Source: Anaerolineae bacterium (GTDB lineage Bacteria; Chloroflexota; Anaerolineae; Aggregatilineales; Phototrophicaceae). Taken from it: DNA of 9,475 nt. Of this stretch, positions 1-7,805 are shown in pieces. Each line of letters starts with the position of its first letter. The first letter of the stretch is position 1. Location of the stretch: positions 1 through 9,475 of the forward strand of contig JANQRM010000098.1 of assembly GCA_028284565.1 (NCBI GenBank). Direction: 5' to 3'. The notes beneath the pieces were generated by a model. The model had not been told where the DNA came from. It worked only from the letters and a program-made list of their open reading frames with translations, and searched no databases. Made by a program: the position numbers and the translations under genes.

Positions 1-1267
1 AATTTCACTCCCTTACGCCAAAACCCAACTCACCGCTACCATCGCTGATTCATTTCAGATTGACCTCATCCAACCTAACTCCACACCACCAGCAGATAAC
101 CCAATCGAAGTTGTTAAACAGGCTCTCAACAATCCTATCCAAAGTCCCAAACTCAAAGACTTTACCAACACCCAAACTGTTGCCATCGCCATCAATGACA
201 AAACCCGCCCAGTCCCACATGACCAACTTCTACCCCCACTCTTAGATGAACTCGACCAGCTTAGCATCCCACCAGAAAACATCACCTTCTTTATTGCCAC
301 AGGCGCACATCCGGTCATGCTACCTGATGAATATTCTCAAATCCTGCCTGATTGGATTATCGAACGCTATCCCATTCTCTGTCACGATGCACTCGATAAC
401 GAAAACCTGACCTATCTTGGCACAACCTCCCGCAACACCCCTGTGTATATCAACTCCGCTTATCTCTCAGCCGACCTACGCATCACTATTGGCAACATCG
501 AACCCCATCAATTTCAAGGTTTCTCTGGTGGTGTCAAATCCGTGTCCATCGGACTCGCAGGCAAGCAAACCATCAATCATAATCATGCCTTGATGACCCA
601 CACCAACTCCCAACTTGGACACTTCCATAACAACCCCGCCCGTCAAGACGTCGAAGATATTGGCAAACTCATTCGTGTCGATTTCGCCTTCAATGCCCTG
701 CTCAATGGCAACAAGCAAATCGTTGATGTCATCGCTGGTAATCCTTCTGCAATCATGACTGTCGCCATTCCCAAAGTCCGCCAAATCTTCCAAGTTCCCA
801 TCGGCCAGCCCTATGATTTATTGATTGTATCTCCCGGTGGTCATCCCAAAGATATTAACATCTATCAAACACAAAAAGGACTTGCCCACGCCGCACTCAT
901 TACCAAGCCCAACGGCACAATCATCCTCACCGCCGCCTGCCCAGAAGGCACAGGTAGCCTATCTTATGAACAATGGATAACCAATGAATCCATGAATACT
1001 CACCAAGATGTATTTGAACGCTTTCAACAAGAAGGTTTCCAAGTTGGACCCCACAAAGCCTATCAAATCTCCCGTGATGCTTCTCGTATACAGGTTCATC
1101 TTGTGTCTGATATGCCAGCAGATTTTGTCAAAAGACTCCTGCTTTATCCTGCCGACAACCTACAATCCGCAATCGACAATGCACTCACTCAAGTCCCCGA
1201 TAATGCACGAATTGGTATCATGCCCTATGCCAATGCCACCATTCCTAATTTGGAGATTAATACATGA
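1..1267 (+). CDS. larA: LarA-family nickel-pincer 2-hydroxyacid racemase (5' partial)
   Basis: This gene is probably a racemase or epimerase of a 2-hydroxyacid, acting in the cytoplasm with the nickel-pincer nucleotide cofactor. The frame is open from base 2, giving 421 visible residues against about 424 in the Lactobacillus plantarum enzyme. The visible start ISLPYAK matches the family N-terminus, so only about five residues are missing. The ATG at 317 is internal. Visible motifs, numbered from base 2, are DKTRP (66-70), ATGAH (99-103), EPHQFQGFSGGVK (167-179) and TINHNH (190-195). His103, His169, Lys179 and His195 align with LarA His108, His174, Lys184 and His200: the acid/base histidines, the cofactor-tethering lysine and a nickel ligand. 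All key residues are therefore present. The substrate cannot be read from the sequence, since homologues act on lactate, malate and other hydroxyacids. The cofactor genes larB, larC and larE are not in the window. The stop overlaps the panE start (ATGA). Confidence 0.87.
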   Translation, partial: ISLPYAKTQLTATIADSFQIDLIQPNSTPPADNPIEVVKQALNNPIQSPKLKDFTNTQTVAIAINDKTRPVPHDQLLPPLLDELDQLSIPPENITFFIATGAHPVMLPDEYSQILPDWIIERYPILCHDALDNENLTYLGTTSRNTPVYINSAYLSADLRITIGNIEPHQFQGFSGGVKSVSIGLAGKQTINHNHALMTHTNSQLGHFHNNPARQDVEDIGKLIRVDFAFNALLNGNKQIVDVIAGNPSAIMTVAIPKVRQIFQVPIGQPYDLLIVSPGGHPKDINIYQTQKGLAHAALITKPNGTIILTAACPEGTGSLSYEQWITNESMNTHQDVFERFQQEGFQVGPHKAYQISRDASRIQVHLVSDMPADFVKRLLLYPADNLQSAIDNALTQVPDNARIGIMPYANATIPNLEINT

Positions 1268-2214
1268 AAATCGCAATCTTCGGTTTAGGTGGTGTTGGTG
1301 GATATTTTGGTGGTCGCCTCTCGCAACTGGACGATCATAAAGTTTACTTTGTTGCTCGTGGAAAACACCTTCTAGCCATCCAAAACGATGGACTCTATAT
1401 CAACAGTGAACTTGGCGATTTCATTGCTCATCCCACCCTTGCCACCGACACTCCAGCCGACATCGGCACAGTCGATTTGGTCCTTGTCGCAACCAAAGCA
1501 TGGCAACTCCCCGAAGCTACCTCAGCAATGCAACCTTTGATTGGGGATGATACGGTCATCTTGCCTTTGCTAAATGGTGTCGAAGCTCCACAGATACTGG
1601 GCGATACGCTTGGACATCAGCATGTCTTGGGTGGATTCTGCCGTGTTCTCAGCCATATCACCTCCCCTGGACACATCACACAAAAAGGCACACCACCCTA
1701 TATTGCACTTGGCGAACTCAACGGACAACTCTCTCCCCGTATACAACAAATAGCGGAACTACTTAAATCTGCAAATATCCAACACGAAATTCAAGACAAT
1801 ATTCAATCCGCCATCTGGCAAAAGTTGTTATTCATTGCCTCATTTGGTGGTGTCGGAGCAGTCACCCGTATGCCAGCCGGTATCCTTCGCACACAACCCG
1901 AAACCCGACAACTTCTCCAAGATTCCATGAAAGAGGTCAAGTATGTCGCCCTCGCTCTCGATATTCCAATGGCTGATAATGCCGTCGAACAGGGAATGGA
2001 GATTATTGACAATCTCCCAGAAAATGCACTCGCGTCCATGCAACGCGACATCTTGAATGGTCGTCCATCTGAGCTGGATTCGCAGAATGGTGCAGTCGTT
2101 CGCTATGGCGAAAAAGCCCAAATCCCCACCCCAACGCATCGCTTCATTTATCAAGTGTTATTGCCATTAGAACGTGCTTCAAGAGGTATGATTTCACCCG
2201 ATTTTGTGATATAA
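1264..2214 (+). CDS. panE: Ketopantoate reductase family protein (2-dehydropantoate 2-reductase)
   Basis: The protein has 316 residues, the usual length for the PanE/ApbA family, which reduces 2-dehydropantoate to pantoate with NADPH for pantothenate and CoA synthesis. The N-terminal Rossmann fold carries GLGGVGG (residues 7-13). ARGK at 31-34 could bind the 2'-phosphate of NADPH. Asn104 in PLLNGV, Lys187 in WQK and Glu270 in GRPSELD fit the E. coli substrate and catalytic residues Asn98, Lys176 and Glu256. The C-terminal half has the family signature SMQRDILNGRPSELD (258-272). The start is supported by GGAG at 1252-1255, eight bases upstream, and overlaps the larA-like stop by four bases, so translation is probably coupled. 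Some family members are D-2-hydroxyacid dehydrogenases acting on branched 2-ketoacids. With a LarA-like partner this alternative deserves weight, so the family is certain but the substrate is not. Confidence 0.88.
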   Translation: MKIAIFGLGGVGGYFGGRLSQLDDHKVYFVARGKHLLAIQNDGLYINSELGDFIAHPTLATDTPADIGTVDLVLVATKAWQLPEATSAMQPLIGDDTVILPLLNGVEAPQILGDTLGHQHVLGGFCRVLSHITSPGHITQKGTPPYIALGELNGQLSPRIQQIAELLKSANIQHEIQDNIQSAIWQKLLFIASFGGVGAVTRMPAGILRTQPETRQLLQDSMKEVKYVALALDIPMADNAVEQGMEIIDNLPENALASMQRDILNGRPSELDSQNGAVVRYGEKAQIPTPTHRFIYQVLLPLERASRGMISPDFVI

Positions 2215-2215
2215 T
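2207..2215 (+). promoter_or_regulatory. Possible extended -10 promoter overlapping the panE stop
   Basis: TGATATAAT at 2207-2215 matches an extended -10 element (TGn followed by a perfect TATAAT). The panE stop codon TAA (2212-2214) lies inside it. No good -35 hexamer sits 17 bases upstream (TATGAT at 2187-2192), which an extended -10 can tolerate. If active, transcription would start near 2222 and give the downstream small gene a leader of about 127 bases. This may be chance in an AT-rich stretch. Confidence 0.35.
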
Positions 2216-2263
2216 ATTGGGTAGAAATAGTCCTCACTTTTTGCACAAGAAATTCCTAAAAAG

Positions 2264-2301
2264 TAGAACAAAGTACTTGCAATTTTAGAATTTTTGTTCT
2301 A
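2264..2301. promoter_or_regulatory. 9-bp inverted repeat framing the promoter (candidate operator)
   Basis: TAGAACAAA (2264-2272) and its exact reverse complement TTTGTTCTA (2293-2301) are separated by 20 bases. The left arm lies just upstream of the -35 element and the right arm overlaps the first two bases of the -10, as expected for two operator half-sites of a repressor. The right arm also forms a tighter imperfect palindrome with TAGAA at 2286-2290 (TAGAA-N6-TTCTA), which resembles a Gram-positive SOS box (GAAC-N4-GTTC) with one mismatch. The regulator is unknown and the repeat could be chance in an AT-rich region. Confidence 0.45.
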
Positions 2302-2305
2302 TAAT
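2277..2305 (+). promoter_or_regulatory. Sigma70-type promoter of the small unknown gene
   Basis: A -35 element TTGCAA (2277-2282, four of six consensus bases) is separated by exactly 17 bases from a perfect -10 TATAAT (2300-2305). The expected transcription start is near 2312. It is the best promoter-like sequence in the window and lies in the AT-rich gap after panE. It also decides the start of the following gene: the GTG codons at 2307 and 2310 would lie before the transcript begins, so ATG 2349 is preferred and the leader is about 37 bases. Confidence 0.7.
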
Positions 2306-2348
2306 AGTGGTGTCCTCGAAAGACTATACAAATAAGAGTAAACAACTG

Positions 2349-2633
2349 ATGAACAAGTCTAAACGCTTAAGCGGTCCGGCAATGCGCGACCGTCTCCTAC
2401 ACGCTGGTATAGAGGTTCAACAAGTTACTCGTCGGATGGATAGTGGGCATTATGTCGCGGAGTTTTATACTCCCGGCATGGAACAGCCTATCGAATCCTC
2501 TCAAAGCTACGCACAACGCCTTCGACAAAAGGTTAATGGCTTACAAATCATCAATTGTGATGACACCATAGCCGATTGGCGTGAAGGCAAACCCATCATT
2601 TGGGCAACCGTTACCTTCGCTGACACCGCTTAA
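2349..2633 (+). CDS. Small hypothetical protein, 95 residues
   Basis: I do not recognise this protein. From ATG 2349 it has 95 residues, no signal peptide, no membrane segment and no cysteine pairs (one Cys only). The first part is basic (NKSKR, then RDR). The pattern suggests a short helix, a strand pair around GHYVAEFYTP, a helix around SQSYAQRLRQKV and two final strands (LQIINC and IIWATVTF), so a small alpha/beta domain is likely. An in-frame extension to GTG 2307 is possible but would begin within the -10 region of the promoter. The ribosome-binding site of the ATG is weak (AAGAG, 2334-2338, ten bases upstream). A well-formed promoter, a clean stop and the lack of any competing gene support a real gene. 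It stands alone, convergent with the lysine operon, so its context gives no functional clue. Confidence 0.65.
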   Translation: MNKSKRLSGPAMRDRLLHAGIEVQQVTRRMDSGHYVAEFYTPGMEQPIESSQSYAQRLRQKVNGLQIINCDDTIADWREGKPIIWATVTFADTA

Positions 2634-2642
2634 TCTAATTCA

Positions 2643-2677
2643 AAAGAGCATTCGCTGGTGCCCTCTTTATCATGCTC
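2643..2677. terminator. Weak hairpins between convergent genes, possible bidirectional terminator
   Basis: The 47-base gap between the two convergent stop codons holds two overlapping, mutually exclusive inverted repeats. AAAGAG (2643-2648) pairs with CTCTTT (2663-2668), and GAGCAT (2646-2651) pairs with ATGCTC (2672-2677). Arms are six base pairs with loops of 14 and 20 bases. Neither is followed by a clear T-run in either direction. The position is right for a shared terminator, but the structures are weak. Confidence 0.3.
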
Positions 2678-2680
2678 AAT

Positions 2681-3169
2681 CTATCGAAATTGCTGTCTGA
2701 GCTTTGGGACTAATCCCCCTGCTTCCAAAATCGCTTGTACAGAAGGTGACAACGCAGGTAAATGAAAAGTTTGTCCTTTCGCATTGATTGACACGGCATC
2801 TGAATCAATTGTAATTGTCTCACCTGTTTCCAACAATGCGGATAACCCAGCCAGCACCACCGGACGAATCCCTTGGTTAATACAATTACGGAAATATAGT
2901 CCACCGAACGAATCCGCAATAATCATCAAAATACCATTATATTTTAGAGATGTCACCGCTTGCTCACGACTACTTCCACAACCCCAATTCCGTCCGGCTA
3001 CAATCACATCCCCTGCTTGCCCCTGAATCACAAAAGTCGGGTCAATGTCTTCCAGAGCTTTCGAGGCAATCTCCGCTTCCGTCCGCAGATTATAGGTATA
3101 CTTCCCAGCGAAAATCATATCTGTATTCATGTTATCCCCAAACACCCACACACGATGTTCTGTCCTCAT
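2681..3169 (-). CDS. lysU: Homoaconitase small subunit (LysU)
   Basis: This is the swivel-domain subunit of homoaconitase, which with LysT isomerises homocitrate to homoisocitrate through cis-homoaconitate. It has 162 residues, the usual length for stand-alone LeuD/LysU-type subunits. [10 protein letters not shown] (11-20) and [13 protein letters not shown] (59-71) are the family signatures; the second holds the substrate-binding Ser-Ser-Arg. The substrate loop reads YNLRT (26-30). From archaeal homoaconitase work, an LRT loop with an arginine favours homoaconitate, while hydrophobic residues there favour isopropylmalate, so this loop supports the assignment. The start is ATG 3169, with AGGAG at 3178-3182 eight bases upstream, and it overlaps the lysT stop by four bases. 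It is the last gene of the operon. The alternative, isopropylmalate isomerase LeuD, is less likely next to homocitrate synthase. Confidence 0.87.
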   Translation of the reverse strand: MRTEHRVWVFGDNMNTDMIFAGKYTYNLRTEAEIASKALEDIDPTFVIQGQAGDVIVAGRNWGCGSSREQAVTSLKYNGILMIIADSFGGLYFRNCINQGIRPVVLAGLSALLETGETITIDSDAVSINAKGQTFHLPALSPSVQAILEAGGLVPKLRQQFR

Positions 3170-4422
3170 GCCAAAAACTCCTGTGGATGGGTAATCTCAC
3201 CTGTTATCGCGCTCGCCGCCACCACATACGGATTAGCGAGATACACATCTGCTTCGTGCGTTCCCATCCGTCCTCGAAAGTTCCGATTGGCTGTACTAAT
3301 CGTGGTTTCATTCGGTGCAGGGACACCCAGATGATTCCCCATACACGGACCACACCCCGGCGTTGCAATACTCGCTCCTGCTTCGATCAGTGTTTGTAAA
3401 ATGCCCGATTGCGTTGCCCGCAATAACACCTGCGAGCTTGCCGGAATCACAATCAACCGACCATGAATTTGCTGTCCCTTTAACACACTAGCGGCGGCTT
3501 CCAAATCTTCATAACGCCCATTCGTGCATGTTCCAATAAAGGCCTGTTGAATCGGTTGACCAAGTATGTCTGATAAATCTGTCACATTATCCGGCGAATG
3601 CGGTTGAGCAATCTGTGGTTGTAATTCATCGACATCCAACTGCCAATCGTCAGCATAAATCGCATCCTCATCGGGATACAACACTGTATAGTCCCGTTGA
3701 CGATAAGGTTCTAAATACTCAAATATCTTCTCATCTGGTGGCAGATAAGCATTCAATGCACCAAACTCCGCCATCATATTTGGCAAAACCGGACGGTCAT
3801 CCAATGATAAAGTCGCAATTGTATCACCAGCAAATTCAATCGAGCGATACCCACCGCCATCACTCCCCCACCCACGCAATATCGCCAGCGCAATATCTTT
3901 TGCAGTCACACCCTGTTGCAATCGTCCAGACAAAGTAATTCGCACCGCTTCTGGTACGCGAATCCACAATTCACCAGTCGCCCACAACGCAGCCATCTCC
4001 GTCCGTCCGACACCCATCCCAAACGCACCCAACCAACCAAAGTGTGTCGAATGACTATCTGAGCCGAGTATCACTTCCCCCGGCAAGATGAGAGCTTCTT
4101 CACTAATGACTTGATGACAAATTCCACGCCCAACTTCAAAAAAATGTTGGATACCTTGTTCTTTGACCCATTGACGGATTTCAGCATGATTGAGCGCATG
4201 ACGAGTTGTCGGAGCCGGAACCGCATGGTCAAGCGTAATCGCCACTCTATCTGGATGAAGGATACGAAATGCACCAATCTCCATAAAAATTTTGCGAATC
4301 GCCGCCGAGTTGTCATGACTAAATATCAAATCTGGCTGAATATCAATCGTTTCGCCTGAGCGCACAGACGATAGCCCACCAGCCCGTGCCAATGCCTTCT
4401 CGACAAAGGTATACCCACTCAT
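3166..4422 (-). CDS. lysT: Homoaconitase large subunit (LysT), [4Fe-4S] hydro-lyase
   Basis: This is the catalytic iron-sulfur subunit of homoaconitase in the aminoadipate lysine pathway. Its 418 residues match the short LeuC/LysT type. The three cluster cysteines are visible: Cys299 in GTCTNGR, and Cys357 and Cys360 in TPGCGPCMG. Other aconitase-family segments are [10 protein letters not shown] (120-129), [13 protein letters not shown] (132-144) and NRNFRGRMG (379-387), which contributes substrate-binding arginines. No cluster or arginine residue is missing. The gene overlaps lysS upstream and lysU downstream, each by four bases (ATGA), so subunit synthesis is probably coupled. By sequence alone it could be the large subunit of isopropylmalate isomerase (LeuC). 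The homocitrate synthase immediately upstream and the LRT loop of the partner subunit decide for homoaconitase, possibly with activity on both substrates. Confidence 0.88.
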   Translation of the reverse strand: MSGYTFVEKALARAGGLSSVRSGETIDIQPDLIFSHDNSAAIRKIFMEIGAFRILHPDRVAITLDHAVPAPTTRHALNHAEIRQWVKEQGIQHFFEVGRGICHQVISEEALILPGEVILGSDSHSTHFGWLGAFGMGVGRTEMAALWATGELWIRVPEAVRITLSGRLQQGVTAKDIALAILRGWGSDGGGYRSIEFAGDTIATLSLDDRPVLPNMMAEFGALNAYLPPDEKIFEYLEPYRQRDYTVLYPDEDAIYADDWQLDVDELQPQIAQPHSPDNVTDLSDILGQPIQQAFIGTCTNGRYEDLEAAASVLKGQQIHGRLIVIPASSQVLLRATQSGILQTLIEAGASIATPGCGPCMGNHLGVPAPNETTISTANRNFRGRMGTHEADVYLANPYVVAASAITGEITHPQEFLA

Positions 4423-5558
4423 GAAACACCCGCCGCCTGATAGAGCAAATCATCAATGGCATCGCTCTCTACTTGTGCGGTATCCGCCTGCTGTTTGATG
4501 GACTGAGTAATCTCTCGCAAGGTCACATCATCTAAGTGAATCCCCAAGACCTCCGCACGGTCACGCACCGCATTCCAGCCTGTCAGATGATGCCCTATCA
4601 GAATCTCCCGACTCAAGCCGAAATCTTGCGGGTCAAGGGCTTCATAGGTTTGTGGGTCCGCCAGAACCGCCTTCGCATGGATACCAGCTTTGTGAATAAA
4701 GGCACTCGAACCTGTGATGTAATTGTTGAAGGGAATATCAAGGTCGCAGTATCGTGCAATCACCGCGTCTATTTCTGGCAATAATGACAGATCATATTTC
4801 GACACATACTCACGATTGAGTGTATACAAGCGTGCAATCAAACCACCAAGCGGAGTAATACCATTCCGCTCACCAATACCCAACACTGTTGTATCAATGT
4901 GCGTTGCCCCCGCTTCTAATGCGGCACACGCATTCGCAATCGCGCAACCACTGTCATTATGACCATGAAATTCAATATCAAGGGGTGTTAATCGTGCCAA
5001 TTGCCCAACCAAGCGATTTACCTGACTCGGCAATGCCACACCCACTGTATCCGCGATTCCCAAGCGATCAACCAAACCAAAGTTCGCAACCGCAAGATAC
5101 ACCCGCAACAAATCGGCTTCTCGGCTACGGAAACTATCTTCCGTACTAAATCGCAAGATGACATCAGGAGCCTGCTCACGGATAAAACTCAAAACCTCAT
5201 ACGCCAGCTCAATAATTTGCGGAATTGTCTTACCATGGCTTTTCTCCATTAACTTAGGCGATGTGCCAATGACAACATCAATTCCATCCACACCCGTATC
5301 TATCGCCTGTTGAGCATCCGATTTTGTACAGCGAATATGTGTCAAAATCCGGGCATTTAAATTCGCACCCACTAATGTCCGAATATCTGCCTCACTGCGT
5401 GGCGATGCACAAGGAGAAGTCATCTCCAACATCTCCACCCCAAAGGCATCCAGCAGATGTGCTATTTCCAACTTCTGTTCAGTCGAGAAGGTCGCGGTGC
5501 TGAATTGCTCACCCTCACGTAGGGTACTTTCGATAATGTGATAGCTATCAAATGACAT
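4419..5558 (-). CDS. lysS: Homocitrate synthase (LysS)
   Basis: It catalyses the first committed step of the aminoadipate route, condensing acetyl-CoA with 2-oxoglutarate to homocitrate. The protein has 379 residues, close to Thermus LysS (about 376). STLREGEQF (11-19) is the homocitrate-synthase form of the signature; isopropylmalate synthases usually read DTTLRDGEQ. Arg14, Glu15, His74 (LTHIRC), Arg136, Ser138 and Glu140 (RFSTE) and the metal ligands His198 and His200 (FHGHND) line up with the known Thermus active-site residues at an offset of two or three. The second signature, ending in [15 protein letters not shown] (284-298), is also present. The enzyme lacks the long C-terminal regulatory domain of LeuA. 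In the Thermus enzyme lysine inhibits by competing with 2-oxoglutarate at the active site, and the same is likely here. The start is supported by AGGAG at 5567-5571, which overlaps the lysK stop. Confidence 0.93.
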   Translation of the reverse strand: MSFDSYHIIESTLREGEQFSTATFSTEQKLEIAHLLDAFGVEMLEMTSPCASPRSEADIRTLVGANLNARILTHIRCTKSDAQQAIDTGVDGIDVVIGTSPKLMEKSHGKTIPQIIELAYEVLSFIREQAPDVILRFSTEDSFRSREADLLRVYLAVANFGLVDRLGIADTVGVALPSQVNRLVGQLARLTPLDIEFHGHNDSGCAIANACAALEAGATHIDTTVLGIGERNGITPLGGLIARLYTLNREYVSKYDLSLLPEIDAVIARYCDLDIPFNNYITGSSAFIHKAGIHAKAVLADPQTYEALDPQDFGLSREILIGHHLTGWNAVRDRAEVLGIHLDDVTLREITQSIKQQADTAQVESDAIDDLLYQAAGVS

Positions 5559-5566
5559 GGTTAAGT

Positions 5567-5571
5567 CTCCT
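5567..5571 (-). promoter_or_regulatory. Ribosome-binding site of lysS overlapping the lysK stop
   Basis: AGGAG on the minus strand (5571 to 5567) sits eight bases before ATG 5558 and shares two bases with the lysK stop TAG (5572-5570). Ribosomes finishing lysK end on the lysS initiation signal, which suggests coupling despite the 11-base gap. It is the clearest Shine-Dalgarno sequence of the operon, in front of the committed-step enzyme. Confidence 0.75.
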
Positions 5572-6640
5572 ACAGACGTGACAAGGCATCGGCTAAAACC
5601 GAAATCGCTTGTTGATATTCATCTAAATCAAGATGTTCGTCAGGGGTGTGGTCAAGTGAGGAATCTCCCGGACCATAAGCCAAAATCGGACAATTCCAAA
5701 TCGGCGCAACAATATTCATATCCGATGTCCCGGTTTTATGAACAAAGCGAGGTCGTCCACCCTGCGCCCGAATCGCACCACGAAATGCACGGCTGAGTGA
5801 TGTATCTTTATCCGCAACCACGGCAAGTTCCTGACCATACGCTCGTATCTCAGCAGCATCATCTTCACCCAATCGGTCAACAATCGTCTGTGGTGTGACC
5901 ATCGCGGGTAAGCGAAAGCCAATGGTCATCCTCGCCCAACCATACGCTCCATCTTGCCCAGATTGAATGTCTTGTAACGTGGCATCCAATTGTCCAAAGA
6001 GTGAATGGATGTCGGTGTTAAATACCTCAATATAATGTTGAACCCGTGACCAATACGCAAACGCACACTCCGGCGGACTCGGCACTTGTCCTGCACTATG
6101 CGCCAACGCCCCGCGCCATGACCACTCCAGCAACAATCGCCCTTTATAGCCCAATGTCATCCTGTCCCAATGCGATGGCTCACCTATCACACAGAGCTCC
6201 GGTTGATATTGTCTCACCACATGACGGGTGCCTTTACTACTTGACGCTTCTTCTTCCACTGCACCAATGACAATCAATCGGACATCTTCTGGCAAACTCG
6301 CACGCAATCCAGCCAACGCAAATGTACACAGTGCACCTTTTGCATCAACAGCCCCACGTCCATAGAGCAATCGTCCATCAATATAAACAGGCGGATTACC
6401 CCCAAACGTGTCGATATGCCCCAACAAGACAACATCCCGTGTTCCCTGCCCAATAATGCCGACTGCATTACCAACCTCATCCACGAAGGCTTCGTCGTAG
6501 CCATGTGTTTGCATCCAATTGACCAAGTGTTGTACTGCTTCAGTCTCTTCACCTGATGGACTCGGAATCGCCACCAAGTCATAAATCAGTTGTTCGGCAG
6601 TAATGTTATCCACATCAGTGTCTCGCGCGATTTCAATCAT
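5570..6640 (-). CDS. lysK: LysW-lysine hydrolase (LysK), M20 metallopeptidase
   Basis: LysK cleaves the isopeptide bond between the carrier LysW and lysine, releasing the product in the last step of the pathway. It is a zinc-dependent M20 enzyme related to ArgE and DapE. Numbering from ATG 6640 gives 356 residues. Metal and catalytic residues are all visible: His75 and Asp77 in GHIDT, Asp99 in GRGAVDAKG, the glutamates of AVEEEAS (129-131), Glu154 in IGEPS and His331 in [17 protein letters not shown] (301-309) is typical of the LysK branch. ATG 6640 is chosen because GAGG lies six bases upstream; the frame runs back only to a TTG at 6652, preceded by a stop. The gene overlaps lysJ by eight bases. 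In organisms with a bifunctional system the same enzyme also releases ornithine, which the sequence does not decide. Confidence 0.89.
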   Translation of the reverse strand: MIEIARDTDVDNITAEQLIYDLVAIPSPSGEETEAVQHLVNWMQTHGYDEAFVDEVGNAVGIIGQGTRDVVLLGHIDTFGGNPPVYIDGRLLYGRGAVDAKGALCTFALAGLRASLPEDVRLIVIGAVEEEASSSKGTRHVVRQYQPELCVIGEPSHWDRMTLGYKGRLLLEWSWRGALAHSAGQVPSPPECAFAYWSRVQHYIEVFNTDIHSLFGQLDATLQDIQSGQDGAYGWARMTIGFRLPAMVTPQTIVDRLGEDDAAEIRAYGQELAVVADKDTSLSRAFRGAIRAQGGRPRFVHKTGTSDMNIVAPIWNCPILAYGPGDSSLDHTPDEHLDLDEYQQAISVLADALSRL

Positions 6641-7805
6641 CCAACACCTCAATTACCGCATCTCGTAACTGTTTCAATTCATCTTGATTGATAATCAACG
6701 GGGGCAACAAGCGCAACACATTCACACCAGCCGGCAATGCCAACACACCGCGTTCTTGTAATTGTTGTAAGATCGGAGTCACTCGCCCGCGCAATTCAAT
6801 CCCAATCATCAACCCCCACCCTCGAATCTCTCTCACTTGAGATGAATTCGCTTCTTGCAATTCACGAACTAGCCATTCACCTTTATCACGCGATTGCTCA
6901 GGCAAATTCTCATCCCGCAAGGTATTGATTGTCGCTACAGCAGATGCACAAGCAAGAGGATTACCACCAAAGGTACTCCCGTGCGACCCGCGCGGAATCT
7001 GTCCATGCACATCTCGCCAGCAAACCGCGCCCATCGGCACGCCCCCAGCCAGACCTTTGCCCATTGCCACAATATCCGGCACAATGTCTGCCTCTTCAAA
7101 TGCAAACCAGCGACCCGTCCGACCAAATCCCGTCTGAATCTCATCCACAACCAGCATTACACTATGCTCATCACACAACGCACGCACCCCTCGCAGATAC
7201 TCTGCATCAGCGACATGCACCCCGCCTTCACCTTGCACAGCTTCAATCACCACCGCCGCTACATCCGAAGAAATCACCTCGCGCATCGCATCCAAATTGT
7301 TGTATGCCACATGCACGACATCAGGTTGCCAATCGACAAAGGGTTCACGATATTTCTTATTCCATGTTAATGACAACGCCCCCAATGTCCGTCCATGAAA
7401 ACCCCGTTTCGTGGCGATAATGCCTTGTCGCCTTGTCAGCAGACGCGCCACTTTCAACGCCCCTTCAATCGCCTCTGCACCGCTGTTGCACAGAAAGAAT
7501 CGATTCAACTCCGCAGGCAATACGCTCGACAACACATCATACAATTGCGCGCGTTGGTCGTTATAAAATATCTCAGGACAAGTGATTAAGGTCTCCGCTT
7601 GCTGACGTATCGTCTCCACAATCACCGGATGACTATGTCCCAGCAACGCCACCCCTTGCCCACTGGTCGCATCCAGATAGGCATTCCCCATCTCATCCCA
7701 CACCGTACATCCTTGTCCTTGGACAAGCGTCAACGGACGTTTGGGATATGCACCCGACGTATGAGCATCTTCAATTCGCACTTGCAATTGCTGTGTCATC
7801 ATCAT
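6633..7805 (-). CDS. lysJ: LysW-aminoadipate semialdehyde aminotransferase (LysJ)
   Basis: LysJ transfers an amino group, normally from glutamate, to LysW-bound aminoadipate semialdehyde, giving LysW-lysine. It is a class III, PLP-dependent aminotransferase related to ArgD. The 390 residues are normal for the family. Visible features are CNSGAEAIEGALK (106-118) for phosphate binding, Asp221 in VVDEIQTGFGRTG for the PLP ring nitrogen, Lys250 in AMGKGLAGG as the Schiff-base lysine, and STFGGNPLACA near residues 275-285. The start has three consecutive ATG codons (7805, 7802, 7799). The first overlaps the lysZ stop as ATGA, and all three leave the domain intact. Alone it could be acetylornithine aminotransferase (ArgD). 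Its place between lysZ and lysK, with no argB or argE-like alternatives in view, supports LysJ, possibly serving arginine as well. Confidence 0.88.
   Translation of the reverse strand: MMMTQQLQVRIEDAHTSGAYPKRPLTLVQGQGCTVWDEMGNAYLDATSGQGVALLGHSHPVIVETIRQQAETLITCPEIFYNDQRAQLYDVLSSVLPAELNRFFLCNSGAEAIEGALKVARLLTRRQGIIATKRGFHGRTLGALSLTWNKKYREPFVDWQPDVVHVAYNNLDAMREVISSDVAAVVIEAVQGEGGVHVADAEYLRGVRALCDEHSVMLVVDEIQTGFGRTGRWFAFEEADIVPDIVAMGKGLAGGVPMGAVCWRDVHGQIPRGSHGSTFGGNPLACASAVATINTLRDENLPEQSRDKGEWLVRELQEANSSQVREIRGWGLMIGIELRGRVTPILQQLQERGVLALPAGVNVLRLLPPLIINQDELKQLRDAVIEVLDD
6647..6650 (-). promoter_or_regulatory. Ribosome-binding site that sets the lysK start
   Basis: GAGG on the minus strand (6650 to 6647), followed by six bases and ATG 6640, lies inside the end of lysJ. 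It supports the ATG over the upstream in-frame TTG at 6652, which would begin before this site. Confidence 0.6.

Noticed and set aside
317..1267. larA-like gene starting at ATG 317
   Set aside because: The frame is open back to base 2 and encodes clear family sequence (LPYAK, DKTRP), so the true start lies outside the window.
2236..2264. ACTTTTT/AAAAAGT inverted repeat as a panE terminator
   Set aside because: The arms are almost all A/T with no GC-rich stem, and no T-run follows, so it is likely chance in AT-rich DNA.
2286..2301. A firm LexA/SOS box call
   Set aside because: The site has one mismatch in GAAC-N4-GTTC and only one candidate box is present. The neighbouring gene is not a known SOS gene, so it is reported only as a possible operator.
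2307..2348. GTG start at 2307 for the small gene
   Set aside because: This GTG lies two bases after a perfect -10 box, before the expected transcription start near 2312. ATG 2349 is within the transcript.
2950..3399. Open plus-strand frame of 149 codons opposite lysT and lysU
   Set aside because: It spans the antisense of two conserved overlapping genes, with low-complexity composition and no ribosome-binding site.
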